From Echinococcus granulosus (Eukaryota; Platyhelminthes; Cestoda; Cyclophyllidea; Taeniidae), in assembly GCF_000524195.1 (NCBI RefSeq), contig NW_020170409.1, forward strand, positions 857,004 to 921,003: DNA of 64,000 bases, given 5' to 3'. The notes under the pieces were generated by a model. The model did no database searches and had not been told where the DNA came from. It was given only the letters and a program-made list of their open reading frames with translations. The translations under genes and the position numbers were made by a program. Positions 12,501 to 26,600 of this stretch are shown here, piece by piece; positions within the stretch are counted from its first letter, which is position 1; each line of letters begins with the position of its first letter.

Positions 12501-14636
12501 CACGCAAGCAAGCACGCACCCGCGAATGGAGCCGGGCGTACCATCAATCTTGCCGGGAGTTGGCATCCCGCGAAAGAGGGAGAAAGAAATACAAGGGAAG
12601 TGAACCCCCTTCGCGAATACTGCCACAGAGGCCGCAAGTCATGACATAGAGCCGGATTTGAACTGGGTGTACACATATGAATCACTACCTTAGCCGTGGC
12701 CTGATTTGTGACAAGAACACCGAGCGAATTTACCAATTTTAACCAGTTTTTGATTTGTGCAATCATTTATATGGTAATCTTCATTTAACTTTGAATGAAT
12801 TATCACTGAAAATGCCTAGTTCAGTGCGCTGGTAACGTTCTCTAGTTCTACGTTCCAAATGAACTTTGCAGTGATAACTTTGGCGCACTTCACATCTGCA
12901 AGAAGGGCACTTCATTGATGCCAGCTGAGGAGATTATCCCGTTGCAGTGTCAAAAGACATTTGGTCATTTAGATTTGCGATGGCAGTCTTGAATGAATTG
13001 ACGTCGATTTAAATTTATTCTACGGGAAAACGATGAGTGTATACTTGCATTAAATTTACTCTCCACCTGTGAACCCGAGCGAATTAGTACACAGTGAAGG
13101 ATGCAAAAGTTTTACAACTTCATCGCCCATAATTACTACTTTTGGTCAAGCCGGAGGAGTTGAACCACAGAGAATAAAAATAGTTTTATGACGAATAATA
13201 ACTGACGAGATAAGTTCATTTTATTGATGCACTTGGAATTACTGAAGATGTTAACTTCCCAGATCTGAAATGATCGCGTGGTTCAAACGAAGAAACCGAC
13301 AGTTAAGCAACTCAAATCTAGAAGTTGCAGACGAAATTTCTTAGGTGTGTTTTTTTTTAATGCAGACTCCGTGTGTGGCCGCCGATGAGGAAAAAGGGTG
13401 TAGTAGACACAAAATTTACTATTGAGATGGGAAGGTAGCAGACACTTGCCAATTTTGCTGTTCTACAGGGAACTTGTGCTAAATCAATTACCGCTCGAAG
13501 GGCTAGGTATACCCAAAAGCACCACTTCACTCATGCACAACACCAACAAATTCACGCAGTGACTCAAGCACTAACGGCGGGAAAATGTCAGTGAAGTGTA
13601 TGATAGGTGCACACATCATGCAAATGCCACACCGCAAGTAGCGCCTCCTCCTCGCAGGGCGTGCATGAACTTTCATGATGCGCGCAAGGAAGGTATGGAG
13701 GCATACACCTCTCTCCATTACTACTGGATCACGTGCACCGGCACATTACAAGTATGTGGGAAGGTCGAGAAAGCCCCAGCAGACCCACGTGTCTTCTGGC
13801 GTCTGCCGTGTCTTGGTGCGTCAGCTCCTCAATACAGGAAAACTCAAAACGTATAAATTAATTTACCCTTCTCTCCACAAAAGCAATTAAAGAACTGGTG
13901 AAGTGATTCAGCTTAAGTGAGAAGTTGACTTGAATGTGACTAAAAAAGGAGGAAGGCCCATTCAGAACAGAAATTACCATGAATGGTTGCGCTCCATCTG
14001 ATTACGTCTACAGGCAATATTGTGATTGACTATGTCATGGCTCAGCCACTCTGATGCTTACAAAGACATTCAGACTAGCCAAATATGCGGAGGATTGCTG
14101 TGAAAACAGAAGCCCGGTAAACACCAATAGGAAAACGAGCAAAAAAGAAATCCACTCGCCACATCATTCAGTAAAAAATAAGTTTTCATTTCGATTCTTA
14201 AATGTGCAAAGAAACCTCAAGGTCTATTGTAAAAAGTATAGCTTAATTACTGATATGAATTCGGAGAATGGCGCAGTGTAGGAAGGTCTCTGTGCCTTTG
14301 AAATGACATCCCACACTGTAGTTCAAGTAAGGTATTATAACTTCGACTCAGATTGATATAGAAAGCGACCCTTAAATAGGTCCCAGGCGTAGTTATTGTC
14401 AAAATGTAAATTGTATTAAGTAAAAAGGTCGAATTGGATCTAAGGCGCATCCCCTTCACGTGCGTACTTCAAATATGCGTGCATTTCACTGCAAAACTGG
14501 AACACTTCCAAAATTCGCCCTATCGATCCCCTTGAAAAAGGCGCACGGGATGGGAGGGGACGGGAGGGACATGCAAGCTGGAAACAGGGCAGAGGTGAAG
14601 AGGAAGTGTTGGTAATACGGCCAAAGAGGATTTTGG

Positions 14637-14667
<31 letters not shown>

Positions 14668-17600
14668 CCTGTGCGTGTACGTGTGCAGGCTCCTGACTTC
14701 TTCGCTCCAGGCGTTGTTGCCCACGGCCAGGCATCAAACACTGCCGTATTCACTGGTGGGCATCCTCGTGCATGCGTGCGTGCGTGCGTGCACCCATGCA
14801 GCCTGGCAAGCAAATTTCGCTTCTGTAAATCTCGGAATCATCAGGATGGGCAATGGGCGAAATGAGCGGAGGCGGACGGGCACGTATGCGCACTCCCGTA
14901 CAAGAACGTGCATACGCACAAATCGCCCTGCATGACAACTGTTGTTACATCGCACAGCAAGCTAAATCACTGCATGCGTATACGCATATACACACTTGAA
15001 CGGCAAAAAGAACTGAATTGTGTAAATAAGCCACTTGTGGTGTAGAGGGTAAATATCCAAAAAGCAAAAAAGCATATTTATTTGTTTCAGTTTATTTAGG
15101 CCAAGTAGATTACCAATGAACCTCAGTTCACTTTTGATTACAGGGTAGTTTGGTTGATAGGCATCTGCCATCTGAGAGGCATTTGTTCCGTAGTTGTAAA
15201 AAAGTGGAATTAGATTTAATAACTTGAAGCAAAGAAAATGAAAAGCATCTAGAGGATCCTCAAAGTCTTCTTGATGCCAAACTAATGGTTAAACTCCAAA
15301 GTTAGACTCATTGAACAAGTCACCAAACCGCTAATCTGAGAAAATCACTGATTGACGGAATACAACTAACTTAAAAGAAGTAGATAATTCTCATATAAGC
15401 TCGAAGACAAATGACGCAAATTGGGAAATTAATTCTAAAACTTTTGTAATTACTTTAGGGTGATTTGAACAATAAGCTGCGCATGCCTACGCATTCCAAC
15501 AAATTAAATGTGGTAAACCATTCTGGCAGGCTATAAGAAATCAACCAAAAATGAAAACGGCCTATTGCATTTTATTCTACTTTTCTGTTAGAAATATCGG
15601 TAGGTTTACTCACCAGATCTTCAGCAGCGCATTCTGAGATTTGACAAGGATATTCGACAAAAGCGCAGAGTTCAACGAGACGTAGTTTATCCGAGGCGAT
15701 AGATCTATTAATCCACCGCTGCATGTCAAAATCGGACAGCGAGTGCTTGGACTCAAGAATCTGCGGCAGCGGCGCCGGAAGCGGAGCAGCGGTCAGTGCG
15801 ACCGATTGTGAAGATGGTGGCGGTGGTGGAGGAGGAGGCGGAGGAGGTAGTGGTGGTGGTGGTGGTTGAAAGGCGTTTGGATAGAGGCACGTCTCAATGG
15901 AAGACGATCGACCACTGGAAAAGTAGTGCTCCAACCCAGCTGCTGCTGCAAGTTGCATGGCGCTGAAATCAGGCGGTGGTGGAGGTGGAGGAGGTGGCGG
16001 ATGCTGAGGTAGTGGTGGGGCTGCTGAGGGAACGCATCTATCACTGCCGCAGCTGCCCATCTCGAGCAGCGGTGGCAGCGGAGTCGTGTGTTGTGCAAGG
16101 TGAGGATTGTGGTGCGGGTTAGGGTTGTGCGAACGGATGTAGAGGCTGGAGTAGTGGGTATCGGAGGGAAATGCATTCGGTGGAGGTCCAGACATGACCA
16201 CACGCTGTGAGATGGAGGAGGAACAAAGTTTTAGATCTCCACTTCTTGCCGCATGCACAGCAGGATTTTGGCTGTTGTTGAGGGAAAGGAAACTGTCTGT
16301 TGTGTCGTACACTTCTGGATCTATTAACAGAGAATACACAAATGAAATAATAATTGCATTAATAATCTGCGAAAATTGGTGTTAATTCCAGCATTTCGTA
16401 ACCACCCCCCCATAGAGAGAAGTAAGCGGAATGACTGTGGTTTCTAACCAAATTTGTTTTTTATAGCCCAATAAATCATCGCCACTGTGAGTTATTATGC
16501 TTTTGGTCTGAATGCCATTTAATTCACTTCCCACTTTTAAGTGTTCCATTTCTTGAGATTCCGATAAAAACTGTGTGACATCCTCAATGTAGGGTTTAAA
16601 CCTTCCACTAATATTTGATTTTATCTTCAAAAGCACCATCAAATAAGTCAACAAAACTCACTTTAAACGCCCAGTAAGTCATGATGCCACTCATCTTTTT
16701 GGATAAACGATAAAGCAACTGCAAAATGGTAAGCGTTCTACCACAGTTCTATCAGCAAAACTGACAGAACTCAATTTTTTGTCCTCAACAACAAAAATTT
16801 TTGTTTTATAAGTCACGAGTAATGTGCTATAAATTATTTGTATTTAGTCATACGTAATTTGGCAACGTAGTAAAGTATATAAAAGCCATAAACAATAGAT
16901 AACTGACTGAATAAAATCGTTACTTTCTCAGTCTCCAGGCGAACGAATCACGCACATCTAACCAGAAGTAGCCAGTTGCTTCGATCACCAGTGGTGAAAA
17001 TCTGTTTCCATGTGAAGAGATTAAAAGCGAATTTCTCACGAATGAGGCATGCTATCGTCTTGAATGGGGCAATTTTTTAAGGACACTGCACTTTATCCCA
17101 AACTCAGAGTGTCAAATTTCAACGGCCGTAAACAATGGGGGTCTTGGTTGCACTACCCAATTCAAATACACATAGGCAGGCCTTGATTTTATTCTACTTT
17201 AGTGAATTTTTTATGTCACCAGACTGAGTCATATGAAATGGGTGGTTAGGTAGGAGAAAATATGCATGTGAAAATAACTAACTATTCTACATTCACCTGT
17301 CAGGAGGTCATATAACATCTTACGCACATGAAAATGCTGTGCACGACAATGGTGAGCTATTGGTTTTCTACAGATCTTGACTACTCTGGCGCAACATCAT
17401 TTCATCAGCAAGTTCATTGGGTGTGGTAGCTTAACAGAAACGAGGCGTCTTTGAAACTTATTGAATAGCGCCTGAGTGTCCAATGTTCCATGCATTCCTG
17501 TTGAAGCAGAAACATAACTCACTGGAAAGGAATAAATCGAGCACGATAAGAGGCGCGGTTGTAGTAATAAAATAATATTTACTCAATTGTTTCTTTTTTG

Positions 17601-20600
17601 ACGCTGCTAAGTCTATTTTTTGCACATTGCAGCATTTTAATTCAAGAGCAATACCACAAAAGAGTTCTTTGACAAGTTTAACCGTGAGATGTATTCGATA
17701 GGACTGGGTCGGGGTCTATGAAACTCGATCCGCTTTCCGCATTCAGAAGTTGCAAGATCAATTAGACATTTCCTTTCAGTAATTCTTTTCAGTTAAAGAG
17801 CATTTAAAGCTTGGCGAGGCACACGCAGGCGAATATGTTGAGGAATGGCGGTGCTTCCCTCATGGACGCTAGGTCCTGGGACAATGTTAGCTCTTCAAGG
17901 AAGTGCAGCATAATTACTCCCTCTAGCTCACGATAATGGGTAAATTTTTAATGTTAGGGTAAATACTTATTTTGCACAAGTGGATAGGCAAGAACATTGG
18001 GAACAAATGCATTCAAATTCAAATTTTAGGAATCCTAAATTGCCACACAACCTAAAGCGTGTGATGGCAGACGCGATTACTTAAATAAAGAATATTTTCG
18101 AACAGAAAACGGCAGTACGCAACTAATCCAACAATGCGCTTTTCTTTAACATAAAACTTTAAACATATTCTGCAGGTCTTGTCAATTTGTATTTAACGGT
18201 TAATTTATCCATGGCGATAAGTTGGTTCTGTTATCCCCTAATGTGTAATAAATGGAGATATTCAATAGCAGATCGGTAAGCCATTAAGTATATCCAGGAT
18301 TCTACATAATCAAACTCGGAGAGAAGAAAATATGCCACGTAATCAGTGAATATTTAAGTCCCTAGCAGGTGATCAGATTAGATGTCTTTATGTCTCACAG
18401 AACTACGGTGGTAGCACTTAACTGGGTTGTCAATTTGATATCGGACCCTTTGCATCTACCTGGGTCAAGGTATGTTAATAGGCATGTAATTGCTTCGGGG
18501 CCTTTTCAATTCAGATATTTAGTGTTAATGGACCCAAACACTTGTCATTTTGATATTAGTAAAGAATCACCGTACATTTTTACTTTTTTAAAGGGGCGGT
18601 GAAAAGCTTGAGTCGCCTAGTGAGAATACGAGTGCCCACATAAGCAAGATACTGAATTAAAGCCAAGAAAGTACACCGGTGAGGCGGTATGCACATCAGA
18701 CAAACTCTAAAAAAGAAGCATTAGACAGGCAATTAATTTATTTTGGAGTGGAAGCGCAATACGATGAGTCCTGTGCACTCTGATTTGTGCCAGTACTTTC
18801 ACACACTGAGGCATTCCTGACTGTCAGAGGCGGCACTTGAATGTGTTAGCCTCGGTTTACCAGTAAAACATGCGCTCTGGGAAACGAGTGCAATAGCATT
18901 GATGAAGGTACATTATAAAGAAGCGTCTCCAAATTTCCATACAAAGTTTTAAAAATTCAAAATACTTAAATGCTCTTAAGCGTATCTTGGCTCCAGCAAT
19001 AAAGTCCCAAACCCCCTGTTTGTATAGTCATTTAAATGGTAGGAGTACAAGAAGCGCTTCTACTTAAAAATTGGTGACAAAACAAACACAAAGGTGGTTT
19101 ATGGATAAAGTTTAAAGGGAAAAGAAACGTTCTCTGCATGTTTTGAGCAGGAAGTCAATACTTTTTACACCTAAATGGTAATGCTAAAAAGAAGTGAATT
19201 TTGGCTCCATCATGAGCAAATCTGAACCTAGTTGACTAAATCTCTTAGCAAGCTTGTGTTAGTTGCATTAAAGCGGAAATCAAAGAAATTTTGATTTGAC
19301 AAGTACCCACAACTTTCTCCTCCAAAACTCGCTTCAACCCGTAGTACCCGTATTGCTAAGGCGATGCCCACCCTCATGACAGTTTTATGATTCCCATAAA
19401 TCAGTACTTTGAGGGTCGAACCATAATGAGGCTGTGATTATTGTCCAGATTATTACTTAATAGGCAATATTGACTTACAAAAGGTATCATACGTAAAAAG
19501 CAACTTAGAATGGCATTCAACATCAAAGTTATTAGGGACGAATATCTGCAAGCGTACATATTCTCCCGCACTTTAATTTCTTATGGCATGCTTGATTTGA
19601 AGTGGTGAAGGATTCTAGTAACCCGAGGCTACAAAGTAATGCACAATTCAGCATTATCCTGGGCCCCACTCTTGCCTGTGACATCATTGTTAATTAGCTT
19701 GCAATCACAAATTCCAGCATTTATCAACCGATTTTAATGATAGCTCACGTACCCGCTAATCGCATCATCTTTCGCTGAGACGCGCCTTCCCCAATCGACA
19801 ATTTCCTCGTCGCATGTGCCTGCCGATAGGGAACTTGCTGGCGCTGATGTTGATGGTGGTGCTGCTGTTGGCCATGGAATGCATGATGGAGTTGATTGGA
19901 GGCGGCAACGGTTGCAGCGGCAGCAGCAGCGGTGGAGGAGCAGGATGAGGTGGGTGAAGGGAGGGGCTGTTGTGGGAGGAATTTCACGTTCCCCTCGGAC
20001 TGTAAGCCCTTTGCTACGTCTCGTGATACGATCTGGGCTGAAGAGAGCTTGGCCAACTGGTTAATTGTCTCCTTCTTGATCTCAGGATCACGAATTTTGG
20101 CTTGCAATTCCTTCGACTTTCGCCGCGCTAGCACCTGGATGTGACTCGATACCTGTTTCCGTGTCCGTACCTTGCCTGTTCGTTGCTGAATGTAGCGGGC
20201 AATCAACTCATTTCGGCCTGTATTAACAAAATGCATGATCATTTTTAGATCACCTTTAAGAATATAGGATACGATTGTGGGAGGGGTACATAGGACTTTG
20301 TGAGACGGTTTCCTGGCAAGTGTTGTGCTTGTCCTCATGTGAAAGACGCATGCGTGCCTAAAACTTTCGCCTGGTTTTCGACAAGTAAACAATAAACTGA
20401 TAAGAAGATTCGGCACTTTATAAATGTTGAAACCTAAATATATCACTGGCTCACTTTCTATCCCGCCCTTGTCCTTAATCCTTGTTTAACTCTAAATACG
20501 ATTTACTCATTACACATTGAAGTTACTTTCATTTCGGTACGCATGTAGGGCAATAAGAAGGTGGAAAGAACCGTAAGGTGAAAGATTAGGAAAAATGTTA

Positions 20601-23600
20601 TCGCTTCTGGCAGGATGTGACTTATTCTGGGTCACTTGAATAAGCCAGTTATCTGCATTTAAACAAGGCGCCATCATGCAGCCATCCATCAATCACCCCT
20701 CCGGAAGTCTAAATCGCCGTAGTAAGTGCAGCCACACAATAAAAAAGTAATTGTCACATGCTTTTTATTTTCAAAGGTTAAGCATTCGGTAAATGTTTTA
20801 AATCAAAATCATTTTGAAACTTCTGCACTCGTGTATACAAGGTTTAACTGTGCAAAAGTTAGGTGAGGTGCTAAGGCAGATAAAAACCTCAGTTAATACT
20901 GCCTGCCATGGCATCCCAAACGGCACCAAGGATAAACGAAACTAGACTTTAAATGGTGCAGCAGTTTTACAAGCGACACCAAATTCTGATTATGAAACCT
21001 TCCTAAAGGCTTTCTAATTTAGCAGAAATTTGATATTGCGACTCTCACGATTCGATACACTTAAAAAATGCCATCAGTGAAATGGCAGAATCGCGAATCG
21101 TTAAAAATATGATTAGGATCGAAAAGTTTTACATCTATCTCATGAATCAGTTCCTCAGCTAGCCCAAGTTTTGCATCATCTTTTTGAAAACTTCCAAGAA
21201 AGTAACCAAATGTCGCGCGTTTGTTGTCAGTGCTGGTGCCACAAATCGCCTATCCAATCAGCCTACACCAGTGCTTCTATAATGTAAGCATAAAAAATGG
21301 AAATGACTTTCCTGGTGGATTGTTTATTTTGTGATTTATTGGCGTGGTTTTTGTGAATCACTCACAAGACGAAATAATGGATGTTTTTATCCCAGGCATA
21401 GTCTAAACTCCTTTTATATGCAGTTGATATGCACTGATCTTCCCCAAAAACCTCAGTGGAAAACTTTTTCCCATCCCTATTTTATCGCCCTCCTTTTACG
21501 GGCTTAAATGACTAGCTATTCACATCATTTTAGGCTCATTTAAAATTTTTAAAACACAAAATATTTTACATAGCATAGGGTGCATCATGGTGATGCCTGA
21601 TGATGACAGCATCAATAAAGAGGAGCCAATTTTATTTATCTACATTGCAATACCCAATTTTGGTAGAAATCACAACAAGCAATTCAGGTGTCATTCATTA
21701 CATCCCTTTTAAATGGCAAAAATCATTTAGCTACAGTGTGAACTAGAACGTTCGTTGGCCTACTACCACCACTTAGTGGCAGAAGTACAGCAAGGGCAGA
21801 GAGCCATTTATTATGCTCCCATTCCCTACTCGGTTCTCTGCATAATGCGTGAATTGCTGCCTTCAGGTAAACAGCTGCACCATCTGAACTGAAGGTCAGT
21901 GACATTTCAAAGCCACTCCCAGCGAAAGAAATTATACCATTGAGGCACTTTGGAAAATTTGGTGTAACATTTACAAAAACCCAGTCTCGTAAGAGGAATC
22001 GAAAGTGCTACTAAAGCACTTAAATTCCTTATGCCAACTAATCGCGCTTTCGTTTATACACGTGCATGTGACTCCTAAATGTCACAATCCCACAGCAAGT
22101 CATTCAAAATCGCATTTGCATTGTGAAGGAGAAGGATAGATAGGCGTGTACGTGCCTGCCTGCCTACTTCATATGTAATTGAGCAGGTAAGAGAGCACAC
22201 TCCTAGAGGTGATGAAAGGTTACACTCATAATTGGATCACACCGCTGCATTCCTCCGTGGGGTGTGCGTGACTGCTAATTTGATGCAGTTGCTGTGTAAG
22301 GAGAGTCAAATTCCAGTGTGGCATATGCCGACAGCAATGGAGACGGTGAGAAATGAAGGCAAAAAAATGAAGAGCTTACGAAGTTATGCATGCAGACTTA
22401 TTTTAGCATGCTCCAATGCAGACTTTATTCCTGCTTTTACTCCTACAAGGTAAAACCCTTGAGCCATTTTAAAACCACCTTTTGCACAAAAAAACGAGTC
22501 TATCAGCTCCACACATCTGGCTAATTTTCTAGAAGTTCCCGATGGAAGTTATTTCAATAATTGGTTGGAATTACTTAACGGCTGGTTAATAATTACTCGA
22601 TTTATTACAATTTAAACCAGCCCGAAAGCATTTTCCAAGTTTTGGGCTAAGATATGAAGTGCTTGTTCAATCACAAGAGCCTTAATTCCTGTGACCAAAC
22701 CATGATTTCAAATACGGTACAATTCCGAGAGCTACAAATCAAACAACAATCGTGACCCCTTAAAAAAATTTTACTACAATTTTGTAAGGAAGCTAAAGGT
22801 TTGCAGTCTTATTTGATTCCAATTTGTGCAAGAAAATCGCGTTTTATTTTGTGTGTATGGGGCTGCAGGAGAGCTTTCCCTTGCAGGACATGTCCCTGTC
22901 GCAAATTGCAACCAGCTGCGCACTAAGTCAAGCGCAGGAAACATTAATGTCCCTCCAATTGTCACATAACATAGGGGTTTAGTGAAAAAAAACGCAGTCT
23001 TGTCAAAGGCTTTCAAGTACAAAGTATGCAGTGGTCTGTAGCCATACGAAAAGTTGCAAGAATAATCTGTCCCAGGTGGTGTCCATGTAAGGCTGACATA
23101 TGTTCTAAACCGTTCGTATAGTCCGGGCCTGTTGGTGTCGAATTGGCGAAGTTTATAGTAAGTTTTAGTAGTACAGCATTTGTAAAATCCATGACGTGTG
23201 GTTCTTGAAAATTAAGGCAGATGAACCGCAACATAAATTCAAATTGTTTTACTCATTTCAATGATAATGCTGATTATTCTATTTATGGCTGCCAACGAGG
23301 TGAACATTCAAATGTCAACATTGAAGAGAACAAAACATGAAACGGCTTAGAAAAACGTCAAACCGACTATAGAAATCGTTTATAATACATAATAATTTAT
23401 CACCAAATTAGTGTATGAGGGCATTCGAAACGCTGGTTTCGTAAATGGGAAGAAAAGCGAACGCGAAAATGAAGTTGCTTAAAAATAATAAATAAGTAGG
23501 CATAGGAAGCTTTAAACAGATTATTTATTAAATTGATCACCAGCACAATCTCTGATTTTAACATGGGAAGAAAAGAGACTCCTCAGTTTTATTTCACTTC

Positions 23601-26600
23601 TATTTTCCAGCTGTTCAGTCTATTTCGCGAGCGGTTATGGGATAATTTAGTGCCATGAATAGGTGACTATCACCTAGTAAATTATAATTTGAGGACTGTG
23701 CAGAGGATAAATATGGAGAAGGGGCAGTGTCTCAATCCCTATCATCTCACGAGTAAGTCATGAGGAATGCGAAAAGTGAGATGAGGTATTGCACCGCCTT
23801 GCCTTATTCGGATAGGACTTTCCTTTGGATGATTGACTAGATCTGTCTGCTCCTCGAGAATTGGACAAAGAGAGACAATGAATGACTTCCCGGGAGACTA
23901 ACGCATTCACCCTATGGTACACGTGAGGAGGCACATTCTACAAGTTTGCATGACTTGTAACGAGTCAGTAGAGGAGAGTTTCTCAAAAATCGTAGAAATT
24001 TTTTGTCAATACGCTTTCCTCACTTTATTTGCTTAACATCCTTAAACATCTTAATTATGTTCACTTGGTCGCTGTATACCCATCTACGGAAAATAGTCAA
24101 TGGTCTAATCTCATTACCTTGGAGACCTCAAACACCGAATAGAATAAAATCTTTCTTTGCCTGTGCAACTTGGCTACAAAATTGGCCATAGGAAAGTTGG
24201 AATTTGTAGAACCGCCTATCTTCTAAAAAATTTATTTCTTTCTTTTAAAGTAACTAAGTTTCACTAGAAAAATTGCAGCTCCCTCCACTCTCCGCTTCCA
24301 ATTCGGTTCTTGTGTATAAATCTTGAGAGCAAATGAATTTGCGTAAGGAGAAAAAGGAGGAGGAGGAGGAAGAGGAGGAGAGAAGTTGACATTTACTGTG
24401 TCTTTTCTGTTTTAATTGCCAAATGACCGTGGCATTTCCCAACGAAACTTATTGGTCATGCTGCAACAAACAGCCGTCTGTGTTAGTTCTGGAGCCAGTC
24501 CCACCTTTGTACGAGGTGAGCTTTTACCTATTAAGGAATGGATCGGTTCTTTGAGAAGCCGAATTAAAATCTAACATTTTAAAAATATGTTCAGAAAGTT
24601 AAATTAGGGATGAAAAATTATTTAGGAATTTAACGCACTTTAATCGGTCAAAAGTACCCACTATTTTGGCCTCAGTGCCTATATGAATTGGCATCCCTAA
24701 GCGCTTATACTTAGAGGATCATGATACATCTCTCGAAACGTAATAAGCTGACTTTGCAGTTATGCGCAATTCAAATAGTAAAATGTTAAGCAAACAATCG
24801 TTAATTAATAGATTATCAATGAGTTGGGATGGCATGTGCCTCGCGCCAACGGTAGTTGGGGCCAAAATCACCATCGCTGGTCTTGAGCATGCAGGATCCG
24901 ATAATGTGTAAGTGGAAAGTAAGGCCAATTTAGAAGATAAATCAGATCTTCATACAATGTCGCACCGAGGTATAGGAGAGAAAGAAAGTTCAAACCGCCA
25001 AATCTCAATGAATAACTCACTAACGCAAAAGTGGCAGTTTGTCAAGACCGAAACACTCAACCAGGCACATTGTGCCTTCGCTCACAGCACTCACAGTGGT
25101 GGATAAAAGAATTTGGGTGATTACGTGGAATGCGGGGCAGCAAGCAGTGTTCCGCCCCCAAGTAAGTCAAGTGTCTTCGGAGTTGCCAACGCTGGTGACA
25201 CTAATTTCGGCGTGTGTGGGTGGGTGGATGGGCTTCTACCAACGATGTGAGCGCTAAACACACAGGAACATTAAATTATTTCGTGTACTAGAGAGGTAAA
25301 AAGTCTGCTGGCTGAATTATGATTATGCCAAAATGCTCAACGTCAGCTCCTTCGGTCTTAAAGCTTTTAAAGTCACTACTCTACAGATAAAAAGTGAGAC
25401 TCTGTGTAAGTGGAAAGCCTCTGTGATTTGGATATAATATCATTTGGTAATTGTGGGTCTTCAGAAGTGTGTAGTTGGTTTGAATTACAAACTACGTGCA
25501 ACTAACACATCCATCTTTTCTTCAGAACTTTGGACTTCAGTTACATCTTTTTTATTGCTTTAACGAAATCGTCATGCACTTTTTTGGATTCTTGTCTCAG
25601 TTGGCTTTACTTTGAGATGTAGGCGTCATGCTCTAACTCGTTTAACTGGTTTAATATCATCCAAAACCGGCGTATACTCTCACTGGTATTCTTTTGTGAA
25701 AGAGACAACACATGATGCATCAATGTGACCCTGCTGCTGTAATCAACCAACCATTCAACCATCGTGCTTCAACCCCAAAGAAGGAAAGAGGCGCGTAGAC
25801 GGCAGATGTTCAAGACCGCCTCGTGGGCGGTAGGTGGTCAAATTAAAGCGGCGCTAATGACAGTCGCCACAGAGGAGAAGAGTCAAAGTAGGTCCCCAAG
25901 TAAGACAGGATGGAAGGTGAGTCACGCTTGCACATTACCCTACCTTTTTACCGGTTCGCTCCTTCTTCCCACGTCTGGGCGCTCTCTGATGCAATATGGC
26001 TTTGCCTATAGCAAAAAAATCTGTTTCCCAAGCCCTAATTCCACACGATATATAAATAAACATACACGTATTCGCTGGTCGAAGCACTGGTAACGGAGCA
26101 CAAAAACTCTGCCCAATTGTCTGGCCAACCATTATCTACCGTTTGTTTCACCTGACAACAGATTGACATTTGCAATTAGAACTCTACAATCAGTACCATT
26201 TCGGTTCCGTATTTCTCATAGCATGTATAGTAAGCAAATTACATGGCGATAGAAGACCAAACAGACGAAATAAAAGTAGGAAATTGAACCCTCTATGGGC
26301 TGAACGAGGCCATGCATTGAATTTATTTTAATTTGGACAACTTTTCACTCTTTCCTTCTTTAACGATCATGGAATAAGCAGAAGGGGCGTCCACTGCGAA
26401 CCCTAAATGCACAACAGAGAGGGCCCGTTCAGGTGACGTTTGTCAGTGGTGCGAAATTGGGCTGTACCGAATTATAAGCGATATATTTCTTTCAGCTTGA
26501 CAGTTGTTTTCCACTTCAGCCCGATTCATGGATTAACTGCTGCTATTAACAAAGGCCAAGAGGCGCTGCGCTGGTCAAAAATTATGAATGGCAATTTTGG

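Noticed and set aside
15793..16203. 136-codon minus-strand frame rich in His and Arg
   Set aside because: Shadow of the TEAD proline-rich exon in another frame; repetitive codons produce it.
16382..16654. 90-codon minus-strand frame directly upstream of TEAD exon 3
   Set aside because: It lies in intron 2; the exon 2 to exon 3 join is in phase without it, and it matches nothing in TEAD.
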